Assembly: GCA_963681505.1 (NCBI GenBank)
Contig: OY811988.1
Location: forward strand, 4,941,607-5,005,606
Source of the DNA: Eunapius fragilis
Lineage: Eukaryota > Porifera > Demospongiae > Spongillida > Spongillidae
Length of the DNA: 64,000 bases
Reading direction: 5' to 3'
The notes below the pieces were generated by a model. The model was not told where the DNA came from, did no database searches, and saw only the letters and a program-made list of their open reading frames with translations. This document shows, in pieces, positions 29,262 through 43,656 of this stretch (its first letter is position 1; the number at the start of each line of letters is the position of its first letter). The position numbers were made by a program, and so were the translations under genes.

Positions 29262-31533
29262 TGATTTGGTCAATTATGTATCTGCTATTTTAGCACATTA
29301 TTTATTCATTTTCGAATTATGTATGTTACTGGAAGCCATTTTCATTCTCAAAGTATAACGCTCTTTATCTGTTTATCGTATTGGCCAACCTTCAACGCCT
29401 TGTCGCTGTTGCATTGCGTTAATTTGATTCTATTATTTATAACACACACACACTCAAACCATTGTGATATACCTGATATACGGTTTTAAGAACACAGCAG
29501 CATATACAAAACGACGATGCGCAAGCCTCTTATCACAATTATATTTAAGCGTTTCACCGCCAGACGGTTGATTACTATTTTTATGTAGGGAATTTCGTTT
29601 CAATTATCATTTTACTGGTCTGGGAGAAATCTTTGTATTCGCTCTTTCTGAGAAAAACTTCATGCGCTGATTGAACAACTGTAAATGTACAAATGTATCT
29701 GTGTCACAGATTATTACTGAAATCGAAATTCTCCGAAGAAAGCTCAGGTAAGGTAAACTGCCATATTAGGACAGGTTGGCCTTATTGGAACGGGGAAGGG
29801 GGAAGGGGGGGGGGGGGGGGGGGTCAGAATAACCGCAGCCTATAACCGCAGTTGATAATACCCTTTAGAGAACTATGCCCCTAAGTAGTTAATTTGTTTT
29901 CACGTACGTACGGAAGCTAGTTAGTAAACCTCTTATTTCTTGGAGGCCAAGCGTGGAAGAAATGGCTGGCAGCAAAAGGGAAAGCGCCTATCCCAGTTAA
30001 TAGTAAAGATGCCACGATGGACTTATGTAAACGATATTGCTCCACAGAACCGACCCGTTCGTGTGATCAAAGAAAGTAGGCCTAGCATTTGGTAAACATA
30101 AGGCCAAACTGCAGTACCCAGGACACGTCACCACTGATCTGAACGCCATAAAAATCATAGCCGATTGTGTACCCAATATACGCGCATCTTACAATGATTT
30201 TCCAATAGTATTTATTACAATAATTTAACCAAGTACAGGTACACAAGTTTTGTTTTGCTGAATTCCAGCGATTCTCAGGAGGCTGTAGAAGAGGTAGGGA
30301 TTTGAAACTCATTCATTCTTGCATAGATTTGTGTTATTACCGTATTTAGCGATGCCAATTTCGACCATGCAAGCTATGGCTCATTTAGTACTCACTTCCG
30401 GTAATTTTCAATGGAGGTCACGAAGCCTCTCTTTGACTTAAAGTAGCTCATCCGCGTAACCACTTATAACAAAGTTTCAAGCTTGTAATCGATGTCTCAT
30501 GAGTTATGAATAGAAAAATAAATCCATCAGTAGTGACATTGGTGGTGTTAAGACGTCCTCCAGACGATGTGTTTGACTTGTACAGTCCGTGTAATAACCG
30601 GTTCTAAAATGGCAGCTTACCTTATAGTGTTTTTGATTTAAAATTCATTCTAAGTCAACGATTGGAAATGTCTAACGATTCTTATAGGTGAAATTTCTGC
30701 GCAGCATCCCTGGAGTCTCATTACGACATGCAGAGTTCGTTGAGACATCAAGCTCGCAACCGTACGGGGGTAAAAGGTAGGAGTATCAACTAGCCGCTAA
30801 ACGCCAGTCAAATTTCATACCTTTTCAAACTTTCATTGTGGTAATTCTGCAGTTCATAAGTCATGTTATGAAATAAAAGTTGTCGTCCGTTATTGTGTCA
30901 AATTAATTATTTGATTTTATCATTTGAATATAATAACGTAGTCCCCTCATGCATGCACATAATTAGTCATGACGTATAACCCCATCCTCCTTCTTTATGC
31001 TCTAGGCTAGGCTATGGCCATTGTGCAATGTATTAATTCTAATAGTGCGACCGATGCTCCACGTACACACCAACTTATTCGTTCCGCAGACACTCTTATG
31101 CCTCTCTTAATTAATGCTCAACATGCACACACCATAGATACTACATTAATGCGCACAGTGGAAGAGGTATAGTGGCAAAGGTAATGGCTGAACCGCTGCA
31201 AGCACTTCAGATGTGATTAAACTAGTAGTACTTCTCTGTGCGAATAGGACCCAGCGCGCGGCAAATAAGTGTAGTGTACAAAGTTCGTTTCGTTACTGTG
31301 CACATGTTGATGAAAGCTCTATTGGCGGACTGACCACCAAACCCTATATATGTATGAAACGGAAGCAAAGGTAAGTCTACAGGATGTTAAACTCACGTTA
31401 ACAAACACGACCTGCATGTGTAGTCAACCAAACTGAAACAATCAGAAAAATCGAATACACAATCGGCTGGAGTTTTCTGATCTCCCGACTTACCATTGAG
31501 TTAGGTCAGGATAAAGAGCTTCAAGTGTTGCAG

Positions 31534-31772
31534 ACCAAGCCGTGGTTGAGGAAACGCTAACAAAATTACTAAGGCTGTTCCTAAGAAATTTAAGGCAACT
31601 TGCTGCCAGTTACGCATTATATATGTACTCGTGTATATACATTGAACTTTTATTTATTGCAGAGCCAAAATTGAATAAATATGATAGAACCTTTAAATGC
31701 CTTGAAAATACTATTGTATACTGTAACTTAAGTGTGCGAAATACGTTGAACAAGTCTTGGAATATATGTTGA
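31534..31772 (+). CDS. Candidate 3' coding exon (R2)
   Basis: Second copy of 6042-6280: same acceptor and stop, a few replacements (E-E-T-L-T-K, Y-S-C-I-Y, L-N-K-Y). The frame is intact. Confidence 0.4.
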
Positions 31773-32394
31773 TATTCATTTTTTGTGTATGTATGTCTCT
31801 GTGAATGAACTGAGCAGCCATGCTAACGTTATCCCACACTACCTTCTGAGCGATGAAATCTATCATGTGTTAAATTATATTCCATAGATGTTGGTGATTC
31901 CAAAATCTACAAAGATGTCCCCAAATTTTCAGATGTTTAGGGACTGCCAAAAATGTCAAATTTTGTGGGCGGGGTCCTTATTGTGCAAAAAAACCTGCGG
32001 GTGGGGGTTCCTCATTCTTTCTGTCCCTACTTCTACGTGACATCGGCAAGTAATCATAAATCTATTCCTAGGTAATGCATGCTACATATGCGCTCTAAAA
32101 GCATACAAGACGTAGTGAGTAGGTTGACTACCGCTCTAAAACATGCATCACTATGCTAACCAAAACATGCAATAATAATGATTTTTCTTTTAAAATTCAA
32201 AACCGAATCAAACGCATTATGAGGTGCTGAAGAATGGCCAAAAGGAGAAGGAACGTTATACTTGACGAATGTTAATCCTACGAGCATCAAAGCATTCAAG
32301 AAAACGATGTATTATTATCGTATTCTTTCCCCGTTGTCCGAATCGGATAGAATGAATAAATAATGTGCGGTTGATACAGTAATGATCAAAATCG

Positions 32395-32762
32395 CTATAG
32401 TAGACTAAGTGTGGCATTCTTGCAGAGTAGCTCCATTGTGGTGTTATAGCTCGGCTGCATCTAATGAATTATTATGTCAACCATCAAAACCACTGCACAA
32501 TCATTTATGACCAACTCACCTTATTAACCCATTCAATAAGTTCGGTTTGTATCGCTGCCGAAATTAACTTCAATGCTGGGGTATTGCACGCATTTCTTCC
32601 ATGACAATATTCGAGAGTGTCGTTCAGGTACCACAGTATCTTACACACGGATATGACACTGGGATGAGAAATACTGTCAGTTTCCCTCTTTTGTATTTGA
32701 ATAGGGTGACTGATAGTTACTACTATGAAGGTGAGTACCAAGAGACTTAAAACGCTAGACAT
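32395..32762 (-). CDS. Small secreted four-cysteine protein, copy 4 (unit R2)
   Basis: Exons 32762-32520 and 32454-32395, 65-nt intron, consensus sites. Differs from copy 1 by only a few residues (S-V-L-S for S-I-L-S, G-R-N-A-C-N for G-R-K-A-C-N). Exon 2 reads P-S-Y-N-T-T-M-E-L-L-C-K-N-A-T-L-S-L-L. All four cysteines, Lys-Arg and sequons are kept. Divergent partner at 34514. Confidence 0.8.
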
Positions 32763-34513
32763 GCTGTCGTGTTTGCAACACAGGACAATCGTATAATGAC
32801 CCAATGAATCTGGTACTTCACTATATATACGCATCATTCAATGCAAGGGTTGTTGTATATTTGAATCTTGCATTCCGGAAAAGTCATTATTTCCGTCAGC
32901 GGGTGGAAATGAATGAGCAGTTCTCCATGGATACATGATATGAGTTTGCAATAGAGCTTCGGGCATCCTTATACACATACCAGATGCCACCACTGGCATC
33001 TGAATGCTGATATATGATAAATTATTACTGCCATTGTCCTGTGTCGATGCATTAATATGAATGCGTATAAAACGAAGGGAAATATTAAAAATGCGTGAAA
33101 TCTCGTTATTTTAAATTTATTAACGCAATCCTTCTGTAGTTGAACGAACGCGACATTAATTGGACAAACGCGACATTAATTCTGCTTCGTGAATATGCAT
33201 GCAGACGCATTAAATAATTATCCGTGGCATCCAAGTCAATCTTACGCGAGCTGTAGAAATTCAGCCATCAATCAATTATAATGTATTTGAGTGGACTGCT
33301 GTCGCGGCATACAAGGTATTTTATACATGTACGTCTCTGAAAATAAATAGGAGAGAATTATTTCAATCGAGGATTTAGGCACTATTCTCATAAACATTGA
33401 TGACATTCCATCAAAACTGTACTCATTATGCCAAATGCCAGGCGGGCCCAGGCCCAGCTCCTGCTTGTGACCGGCAGGCAACAGGAAAGGACGGATAATT
33501 AAATCTTATCGTCGTGATGAGGCTATTGTTTGGTCCCAATATGCTACTAAATTCCTCGTTTCAAAACGATATGGGTCTTGTTGATTGTATCGTAATTTGT
33601 TGACCAACACGTGAGCGATGTCTGAAATATCTATGTAAGGCATGACGCCAAGCAATCATACTTAATGGATGATTGAGGAGGCTTCATTCATTTAACGGAA
33701 GTAAACAAAGCAAATTATGAATACAAAGTTTGCAGACATGTACATATATACATAATTATAGTTTCCATGACAACTTCATTGAAACTCCAGAAAGTCAGTT
33801 ACGCCTTTAATTAATGTATTACACCATCCATGCCCATATGGATGTAAGAAGTTACTAACACAATGCATTCACTGTGAACCCTGAGAAGTATTGTTAACAT
33901 CGATAGAAACAAGAAATTTATTGGATTCAAGGTGCCGACCTAGAGGGTTGTAAACAGCCAGTGGGTTGAAAAACAAAATTTTTAAATTGTATGATCAAAT
34001 TAATGTATACTTTCTTATTTTAGTAATTTAATAAAGGCTTGAATTTTTACTATTCTTTATGGTTCAATTTGTTAGTCAGTATTTATAGCGTCTGCATGCA
34101 TGTCGCCAGACTGTATTCCTGAAGCAGAATTAATGTCGCATTTATTCATTACATTAAACCCACATTTTTTTATTTTTCGCGTTCTCTTTATACACATTCA
34201 TATATATGCATTATGACTGCAAAATGGCAATAATATTTATCATACTTGAGCATGAGAATCCCAGTGGTGGCATCTGGTATGTGTAGAAGGATGCCCGATG
34301 CTCTATTGCTAACTCGCATCACGTATCCATGGAGAACTGCTCATACTTTTCCACCCGCTGACGGAAATAATTTTCAATAAGTGACTTTTCCGGAATGCAA
34401 GATCCGATTATACAACAATAGGTGATTACCCTTGCATTGAGTGATGCATATATAGCGACGTACTAGAATCATTGGGTCATTATACGATTGTCCTGTATTT
34501 CAAACACGACAGC
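32763..34513. promoter_or_regulatory. Shared 5' region of the divergent pair (R2)
   Basis: Equivalent of 7271-9021, with TATA boxes about 60-70 nt before each gene. The upstream block here has a stop (GTGTAGAAGG) within the Y-V-Y-K-D stretch near 34280, which argues that this stretch is not coding now. No other gene seen. Confidence 0.55.
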
Positions 34514-34881
34514 ATGTCTAGCCTTTCAAGTTTCTTGGTACTCACCTTCATAGTAGTAACTATCAGTCACCCTATTCAAGTACGAAAGAGGGAAACTGAC
34601 ATTAGTTCTCTTCCTAATGTCACATCAGTGTGTAAGATCCTGTGGCATCTGAACGACACCATTCAATATTGTCTTGGTGGAAAAGCGTGCAATACCCCAG
34701 CCTTGAAGATAATTTTGGCAGCGATACAAACCGAACTTAGAGAATGGCTGAATAAGGTGAGTTGGTCATAAATGATTGTGCAGTGGCTGTGAAGGTTGAC
34801 ATAATAATTCCTTATATGCAGCCGAGCTATAACACCACAATGGAGCTACTCTGCAAGAATGCCACACATAGTCTATTGTAG
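34514..34881 (+). CDS. Small secreted four-cysteine protein, copy 5 (unit R2)
   Basis: Exon 1 34514-34756 with ATG at 34514, exon 2 34822-34881, 65-nt intron, consensus sites. Signal peptide M-S-S-L-S-S-F-L-V-L; Lys-Arg kept in V-R-K-R-E; cysteines 40, 53, 59 and 92 kept. C-L-G-G-K replaces C-R-G-G-K. Exon 2 retains the N-T-T sequon that R1 copy 2 lost. Confidence 0.8.
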
Positions 34882-35200
34882 TGATTTTGGTCAAATATGT
34901 ATGTGTATCTACTATTTTAACACATTATTTATTCATTTAATCGATTTGGACAACGGGCGAATACAATAATAATACGTTGTTTTCAATTCACGAATGATTT
35001 ACGTTACTGGAAGCCATTTTCATTCCCAAAAGTAAAACGTTCCTCCTATGTTTATCGTATTTTGCCACCCTTCAACGCCTTGTAGTTGTTGCATTGCGTT
35101 AATTTGATTTTTATTATTATAGTATGTACATAAATTAATAAACATATCGTACCCCAGAAATAAATAATTAAATATACATACATAAATAAATACACAATAT

Positions 35201-35989
35201 TCAACGAGCCCCTGCAGTGTGAGCCAGCAGTGCCCGTGCATTCTGTCGCATCAAGACAACTGACAGGTGGCAATATAGTTCATTTAGTGCTGCCGAGCAT
35301 GATTGTCTCTGGCGCAAACTCAGCAATTTGCTTAAACGGGCAAACATGGAAACAGCCTCCTGGCCCCATCCACCATCCGTTTCCACTACAAGAGGGATGC
35401 AAGACCATCCCCTTTCATTGCAGGGACTATCATTCTTCAAATGCTTGTCCCTTTCCCCCTTCTCCGTTGTGGACCCTGGGATCATGCTCGCTTCAAGAAT
35501 ACTGTCTGAATTAAGCTCGTTGATGACCTTATGGTTGAAGGCTGCCGGGCGAGATAAAGACCAATTAGGCACATAGACATCAGCAGGGCGCATGCGGTCC
35601 TTACAACCAAAGTTGCAGCCCTTTTCAACTTCGGGAGCAAGACCTGCGATTTGGCAGAAGTGTGCTAGACAATCTCGGAGACGGTTGTGTCGGGCTATGA
35701 CAAACCCACCATGCTTATAAGTTAGTGAACGGTGGCCCATTGCATCCATGGCAGAGAAGCAGAAAGGGCATAGATCCGTCGGAGAATCTGAAGGCAACCC
35801 CAACCAAAACTTAAGAAGAACCTGCATTTCTGAGGACTCTAGGTTCAAACCCAAACTAGGCGATGGAGTAGCTCGAAGCCAAGCATGAGCCTGGGGCTGG
35901 GAGACAGCTCTTAGTCTGGCTTTAGCAGCTGTCGATGACTCCTGTATAAGAGAAATAATACCTGCTTCTTCAATCTTCTGAGACAACAA
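35201..35989 (-). pseudogene. C-terminal RLE-type non-LTR fragment (R2)
   Basis: Same fragment as 9713-10602 without the tandem duplication. The 262-codon frame is open end to end. Zinc finger C-P-F-C...H...Y lacks the last Cys; R-P-A-D-V is kept; Asn sits where related elements have Asp. No RT, so not autonomous. Confidence 0.8.
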
Positions 35990-36549
35990 TCTTCTGAGCG
36001 ATGAAATCTATCATGTGTTAAATTATATTCCTTAGATGCTGGGGATTCCAAAATCTACAAAGATATCCCCAAATTTTCAGATGTTTAGGGACTGCCAAAA
36101 ATGTCAAATTTTGTGGGCGGGGTCCTTATTGTGCAAAAAAAACCTGCGGGCGGGGGTTCCTAATTCTTTCTGTCCCTACTTCTACGTGACATTGGCAAGT
36201 AATCATAAATCTATTCCTAGGTAATGCATGCTACATATGCGCTCTAAAAGCATACAAGATGTAGTGAGTAGGTTGACTACCGCTCTAAAACATGCATCAC
36301 TATGCTAACCAAAACATGCAATAATAATGATTTTTCTTTTAAATTTCAGTACCGAATCAAACGCATTATGAGGTGCTGAAGATTGGCCAAAAGGAGAAGG
36401 AACGTTATACTTAACGAATGTTAATGCTACGAGCATCAAAGCATTCGAGAAAACGATGTATTATTATCGTATTCTTTCCCCGTTGTCCGAATCGGATAGA
36501 ATGAATAAATAATGTGCGGTTGATACAGTAATGATCAAAATCACTATAG

Positions 36550-36761
36550 TAGACTAAGTGTGGCATTCTTGCAGAGTAGCTTCATTGTGGTGTTATAGCT
36601 CGGCTGCATTTAATGAATTATTATGTCAACCATCAAAACCACTGCACAATCATTTATGACCAACTCCCCTTTTTAACCCATTCATTAAGTTCGGTTTGTA
36701 TCGCTGCCGAAATTATATTCAAGGCTGGGGTATGACACTGGGATGAGAACTAATGTCAGTT
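36550..36761 (-). pseudogene. Relic of the secreted-protein gene (R2)
   Basis: Same exon 1 deletion as 11159-11371. Exon 2 is complete here, but the donor is changed (CTCCCCTTTTTAACCC instead of CTCACCTTATTAACCC on the plus strand). Confidence 0.7.
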
Positions 36762-36902
36762 TCCCTAGGGCATGTCTCAACCTCTCTAGCAGTTGACTCT
36801 TATGGAGCTTGGGGTAGAGAAGCATCAAACTTTCTGACACAAGTCACAGCTAGACTTGCAATACATGCACCAATCACTGCCAAAGACATAGGCATCTTTT
36901 GA
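36762..36902 (+). pseudogene. Second RLE-type fragment (R2)
   Basis: Same S-Y-G-A-W-G-R-E-A frame and stop as 11372-11506. Confidence 0.6.
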
Positions 36903-37000
36903 ATTGTTCTTAAACTTGAGCATTTGCTTAATAAGAGCGAATACCAGAGCCATCCTCCGAATAGTGTAGAACGGAACTTGTGTTACTTAACGTGTATGCA

Positions 37001-37247
37001 TATGGGATCGTGGCATCGATTGGACCTAGCGCATATTTTTTCAAGTTCTCAAATTATTTCATATTCTAAGAGACACTTGTGCCATCTACGACTTTTTTCC
37101 TTACGCAATGGAAATTAGTTTGTCCATCATGGAGTTACAAGTGGCCTAATTTTTAATATTACGCTTCCATTTTACTTGCACGCGTCAACTTTGATGCTCC
37201 TTCCTGGAAATATGCGCTAGGTCCCTTTTCGCTGCCATGATCCTATA
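37001..37247. mobile_element. 247-bp MITE (R2)
   Basis: Same ends, site and flanks as 11611-11857. Confidence 0.75.
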
Positions 37248-38018
37248 AAAGTATTATCTTATTGAATTAAACTTTATTTTCTATGCAACACAACGTTGTA
37301 ATCGACAAAGGTAACTGCAAAACTATTGCATACAGATGAAGCCGGTATTATTATTGTAGTCAAAATTCTCATCACGACTAGCATTGTTTCAAGAGCGTGG
37401 GAGTATGCACAAATGGATATCGTGGTTTTGATGCTCCTGCATGAAAGACTACTTATATTGGGTGCCATGGAAACTATATAAATATCGTAAACTTTGCTTT
37501 CATAATTTGTTTTGCTTACTACCGTTAAACGAATATAACCGCAAGCATCCATTGCAGCATAATTTCATGGCTTCATACCTTACATAGATATTTCAGACAT
37601 GGTTCACGTGTTGGTAAACAAATTACGATACAATCAATAGACCCATTTGGCATAGAGATGAGGAATTAGGTAGCTCATCAGGAGGCAAACACAACCAAGC
37701 AATAACGTCATACGGTGGCAGCCACGACGATATGAATCAGAGCTTGTGCCTCACTGTCTAATTCCTAATTTGATGCAAGAATGTATTAAATGAAATGAAC
37801 AAACAGTTATGCATGGCGTTGGCTGTGTGTTGCTATTTAATACATTTGAGATAGAATTAATGTATTCAACCAGTAATAAAAACTTATGAGAACGTTGGTG
37901 GCATATAGGACAGAAAGGTAATTGTGGTGTAAAAAGGGGGTCTAATAAGAAGGGGAAATATAATAGTCCAATATTTCGCCCATTTTTAGGATATTAAGTT
38001 TGTGTGCGAAATATGCAG

Positions 38019-38078
38019 CCGAGCTATAACACCACAATGAAGCTGCTCTGCAAGAATGCCACACTTTGTCTCCTATAG
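38019..38078 (+). pseudogene. Orphan second exon of a diverged relic (R2)
   Basis: ATGCAG|CCGAGC and N-T-T-M-K-L-L-C-K-N-A-T-L-C. Its upstream parts match the relic at 11985-12688 with the same stops. Confidence 0.5.
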
Positions 38079-38714
38079 TGATTTTGATCATTACCGTATC
38101 AACCACACATTTTTTATCCGATTCGGACAACGGGCGAGAAGAGAACGATAACAATACATTGTTTTCTCGAAAGTTTTGATGGTCATGGCCATTTTGATTC
38201 GGTAAAGTATAATATTCCTTCTAATATTGGCCCTCCCTTGAACGCGCTTCATCAAATTCCCTTCATGCCACACCCTTACTTCTCCTCATCGGGATACCCG
38301 CGCTTTTCTTTAGATGCCGCACTTCTACATTGGGACAGCTCGAACCATTCCATGGCCATCCAGTCCTCCCCACTCCACAAAGTATACCCCTCGTACTCCA
38401 CCAGTAGATGCAACCCCCGCTTCCACCTCCGCAACTAGACACCATTTGGGGATCCTAATACACCATCTTCGTATCTTGGATAGGGGTCTGCTGCAATTAA
38501 ATAATGTTGCAGTCCAATTGGACACCATGTCATTATCATACACAGACTACGAATACAGGTGTTCATATCAGCTAGTATGTAGAACAAATTACTTAGCTTC
38601 GTCAATAGTGTGGTTGCTTAAATTGCAGGAACGAAGGGTGCAAGAATGATGAATACTGAGCACCACAAAATTAAATGGTCTTATTGCAAAATAGTCTAGT
38701 TACTATCTCTCATA

Positions 38715-39290
38715 TCACAAAGAAATTAAAACAGATGAAACAAGTAATACAAAACATTCTCTATGAGAACGTTGGTGGCATGTAGAATTGAAGGAAACAG
38801 TACCAAAGCCGTATTTGATACTTTCTTGCATCACATTAGGAATTAGATAGTAAGGCACAAGCTTTGATTCGTATCGTCGTGGCTGCCTCCATACGACATT
38901 ATTGCTTGATTGTGTTTGCCTCCTGATAGCTACCAAATTCCTCATCTCTATTCGAAACGGGTCTGTTGATTGTTTCGTGATTTGTTGACCAACACGTGAG
39001 CGATGTCTGAAATATCTCTGTATTGTATGAAGCCATGAAATTATGCTGCAATGATGCTTGCGGTTATATTCGTTTAACGGAAGTAAGCAAAGCAAATTAT
39101 GAAGGCAATGATTACGATATTCGTATAGTTTCCATGGCACCCAGTATGACTAGTCTGTCATGCAGGACCTTCAAAACCACGATGTCCATTTGTGTACACT
39201 CCCACTCTCTCGTTCACGGAGTTGAGAAGTAATATCAGTTTCCCTCTTTCGTATTTGAAGAGAGTCACTGATAATTCCTCCTATGAAGGT
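38715..39290 (-). pseudogene. Diverged family relic, 3' end removed by deletion (R2)
   Basis: Same stretches as 14135-13539, but the end with E-N-V-G-G-I is lost: at about 38800 the frame runs from Y-G-F-G-T-V directly into the opposite arm of the former palindrome. Confidence 0.45.
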
Positions 39291-40869
39291 GAGATTAGAC
39301 AATGACGGAACCCTGGCTTCCGCAACAGCTGAATAAATCACACTGAATCTGCATGCATGCAGTACGATAACCGGGCGCGTGCACACCAGAGCACAGCAGA
39401 GATAAGCGAAAGCAGCAATTTATTAAGGCAATAATTGTGCTATATAATGTTGCTTGATTGGTGGACATGAGGCAAGCCAGTTGAATTTTACTAAACATGC
39501 ACAGCGGATCAGCTGCCCGTGCTAATTCCACTTGTATTGTCGCGCATACGTGTGAATAACCGAGACTGTTATGTCATGCACTCAAGCAAAACAACCATGT
39601 ACGAACTGTTAAATTGCTGTTTTGGTCTCTTACTTTAATAATGTGTAACTAGATTGATAAATTCAACCATGTGCAAATGAAATATAAACCGCAATGAAAT
39701 AAGATAGACAAAATCAATACAAAAGTCAATTCTGCTTCCAATAATATGCCATGCACATGACACGCAGATCCATGAAATATCTACAGCATTAATATCTGCA
39801 TCGCAATAAATACTTCCGAGTATAAGATTAGGAAAGTGATAGTGAGGCGCAAACTCTGATTAATATCATCGTGGCTGGCCTCAGGATGACGTTATTGCTT
39901 GATTGTGGTCGCCACCAGATGTGCTACCAAATTTTCTTCTCTATGAGCGAAATGGTCTACCGATCTTGTAGATTGCTGTTCAACGCGTGAGCAGAAACAT
40001 AACTATTTAATTAGGTTTCATTTTCTGAACGGAAGTAGTAAAGGACTATTATGAAAGCAAAGTTTACAGACATGTACATAATTATGTTCACATAGCATCC
40101 GAGATGAAACGTCAGAAGTCAGTCATGCCTTTAATTAATGTATTTCCACTATCACTTTCTCTTTATTTACATATTACAGCATCGAATGATCTAAAAAGCT
40201 ACTAGGAAAAAGTCTTACTCAGATTTAAAGATTAACCTTCTCAACTGGTGCTGACAGAGCTCGCTGTTCAAGTTCGCTGTTTACAATCCCCTAGGCAGGA
40301 ACCTTGCACCATATAATTATCTTGTTTCTATCTAGGTATGGGCACTATGCGTAAAATTGATATGTGGACATGACATGGATGATGGAGCTGGCCTCCCTCA
40401 TTTTCCTCACTGATGTGGTTATATTATTTTCCAAAAGTGGTCATTTCAATGCAACTATATATGTCTAAGTGTATGTTGTGTACTGTATTGTGTTCAAATA
40501 TTAATCAGTTGTGTAGTAGTACACTTATGAACTTTCTCGCATTTTTAATTTTTCCCCTTCTGTTTATATACATGCATATATATGCATTAAGGCATATTAC
40601 TTATCACATATCAGCATATGAACCCCAGTGGTGGCATCTGGTATGTTTATAAGGATGAACGACGATCTGTTGCTAACTCACTCCATGTACCCAAGAAGAA
40701 CTGCTCATTCATTTTGTACCCAATTTCATTTAGTGACATTTCCGGGATGCAAGATCCGAATATACAAAAATTGGTGATTACTCTTGCATTCTATAATGCA
40801 TATATATAACGGAGTACTAGATTCATTGGGTCATTCATTATACGATTATTCTGTAACAAAAACGACAGT

Positions 40870-41245
40870 ATTCTAGCCTTTTAAGTCTCCTGGTACTCAC
40901 CTTCATAGGAGGAATTATCAGTGTCTCTCTTCAAATACGTAAGAGGGAAACTGACATTACTTCTCATCCTAATGCCACATCCGTGTGCAAGATACTGAGG
41001 TATCTGAACGACCCATTTAATACTGCCGTGGAGGAAAAGCATGCAATACCCCAGTCTTGAAGATAATTTCTGCAGTGATACAAACCGAAATTAAAGAATG
41101 GGTGAATAAGCCGAACTTATCATAAATGAATGTGTTTACGTTCAGCTGGTTTTGATGGTTGACATAATAAATCATTAGATGCAGCCGAGCTACTACAACA
41201 CCACAGTGGAGCTACTCTGCAAGAATGCAACACATAGCCTATAAT
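40870..41245 (+). pseudogene. Decayed secreted-protein gene (R2)
   Basis: Carries the lost ATG and lost donor seen at 15705-16079. The exon 2 remnant is C-A-G-C-C-G-A-G-C-T-A-C-T type with an extra triplet. Confidence 0.75.
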
Positions 41246-41417
41246 AATTAGTTTGGTCAATGATGTATCTAGTACTGTAACACACTATCTATATACGTGG
41301 ACAACAGGCGTGGTGTACAGTAATAATACGTTGTTTTATCGAATGATTTTCTATAGTATTGTTACATAAAGTATAAATTTCGTTATCTGTTAATCGTATT
41401 GGCCATCCTTCAACGCC

Positions 41418-41600
41418 ATGTGTCGTTCCATTACGATTTTGATTCTGTTCTTAAATTATATTACAACTGTTATAGATTTTACATGCACAGTGAAAGTAAA
41501 AAATACGTTATCACAAGAACTTTACGATGTGTGCAAATGCTTGCTGCGCTGTAACCTTATATGTAGATATGACATGCTTGGTTACAACAACCGTGACTGA
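41418..41600 (+). CDS. Candidate small cysteine-rich secreted peptide (R2)
   Basis: Second copy of 16254-16436, intact, one replacement (C-R-Y-D-M for C-R-N-D-M). The overlapping 79-codon frame is also intact (41527-41766). Confidence 0.35.
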   Translation: MCRSITILILFLNYITTVIDFTCTVKVKNTLSQELYDVCKCLLRCNLICRYDMLGYNNRD

Positions 41601-43432
41601 TGTGTCTTCTCAAGAACCAATTATTCATACGGCGTCACTACGCATCATACCGGTATTCCCATTCGTCACGCCCCAGACCCTAGCGCTGATGGATTACATC
41701 AGCGCAAGTGGTGGAATGTTTGAATTAGGCATGTATTTTACTAGTGCCACCTATTTGATTGCCTAAGTCCTTGTTCTTCTGTTAGAACTGGCAGAGAAAG
41801 CTAGCTACAAATAACTTCGGGGCCACTAAGTATACACATCAGAAGCGCTCCGAAAGCGAGCGATTTAATTTCCCACTTCAGGTTGGAATCATTATAGTTA
41901 CGCGACAACAACCGTCCAACCACAAAGCGTTGGTAGTCCGTCATGTATAGCCCTACACACAGCCCGACAACCATTAAAGAGATATCATATCAACTCCATT
42001 TGTTATTTATCACTACGTGACTATCACGCGACTATTCTTTCGGAATGTCAATTATAAAAAGTAACACTCGCATTGAAATGTGACTAATTATAAATTCATT
42101 TAGTATGACGGATAGTGCAATTTAGGCCATTTGATAAAGGCTCACGGAAAATGAAAAAATTTGAAAACTTGAAAAACTACCCAGAAGGATGATTCCCATA
42201 TATATAATCCTCGTGATACTCAAGTCGTTTGAACCCATGTGGGGGTATATGCACATCTTGTATGTCTATTTTGTGTGTCCATTGTATTCCTCGCACAAAC
42301 GGTTGTAAAAATCCATACGTCGGTATTTTGAACCGACAAAAGGCCAGAGGAGTGAACCGGCTGGCTTTTAAACATGACGTATGTACTACACTGGTTTTGC
42401 CGGTTACGCATTCCTATAGTCTCAGCCCCAGACCTTAATACGTCAAAGAGCGGATGGATTAAATCACCAGACGTAAGAACTACGGTCTGAGAGCTCGTGG
42501 CAAATTCGTGGACGCGAGCCGCACGTATTCCAGCGTCTCCAATCGGATTACAGGCATACCATTTGCTCATGTTGCCCTGGATAATTTGAGAAAGTATCAA
42601 GGGTGATATTGTTGGACACTTCCATATATAATATATTATGTTTTATGGTAATTGATATAGCATAAAAATCAAATCGATACATTGCCCAAAATATTAACGC
42701 TATCGGCTCCCTTTCCATGCTCCCAGTAAAGCACTACCCTTTAACCACACATAGGTATAGCGTCTTGTGCTCGCCTGCAAAACACAAAACACACACACAA
42801 TAGCATTACGACCCATCAATAACATGGAGTGAGGTTCAGCCGAACAACACATATATATTTAGAGGGGTGGACCCCACACACCCTCAAGGGAAAAACCTGA
42901 TGCGCAGATTTAAAAAAACCCTTTGGGAAAAAATCTGCACTCAGGAAAAGCCTTCAAACAAGCACATCCCTAAACACCTAATCCCTATATCACAGTCAAA
43001 TTCTTCCTCCACATCATGAATCATGATCTGATAGGCTGTCAAGGAAACCTCAACTGAGAACTGTTCTGCAGGGACAAAGAAAACACAACTACACCAACAA
43101 AAAGTTTGCAGCAAGTGCACGACACATAGACTGAGCCAAAAGCCCCGCTCACACCTATTTAAACCCCCACCACGTGGCCATCAGATTCACGTGCCGTACA
43201 ACCAATCACATATGGAGGGAGCACTGTTTCTGCCTAATTCACCGTGTTCAACCGACAGAAACGTAATGTTCCTATTTTTAACACAACATACCAGACCATT
43301 ACTATGTGAAAATCCATTATACGCATGCGGAGCACCGAAGTTACAAGGTCCGATACCCCATAGAGTCAAAACGGCCACATCTTCAGGTAGGAGCGTCCAA
43401 ATCAGTTCAAATTCGGTACGAGGTCCTGTCGT

Positions 43433-43656
43433 TATTGATTTGTTCTGTTCGTTAATTTTTATTTTATCCGTTGCGGAGATATAGCTGTGAAAAATACGTG
43501 CACGGATTCCCGCTTGATTCGCGCCAATGATTTAGGCATTCGCTTCCGTCATTGAATGTCTAATTCGCTGGCCCGAATAGAGCGGAGAACCGTGCACGCA
43601 ACTTGCACAGCTATATATCCGTAACGGATCAAATTAACGAACAGAACAAATCAATA
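43433..43656. repeat. Foldback inverted repeat (R2)
   Basis: Same arms as 18265-18490 with scattered changes. Confidence 0.75.
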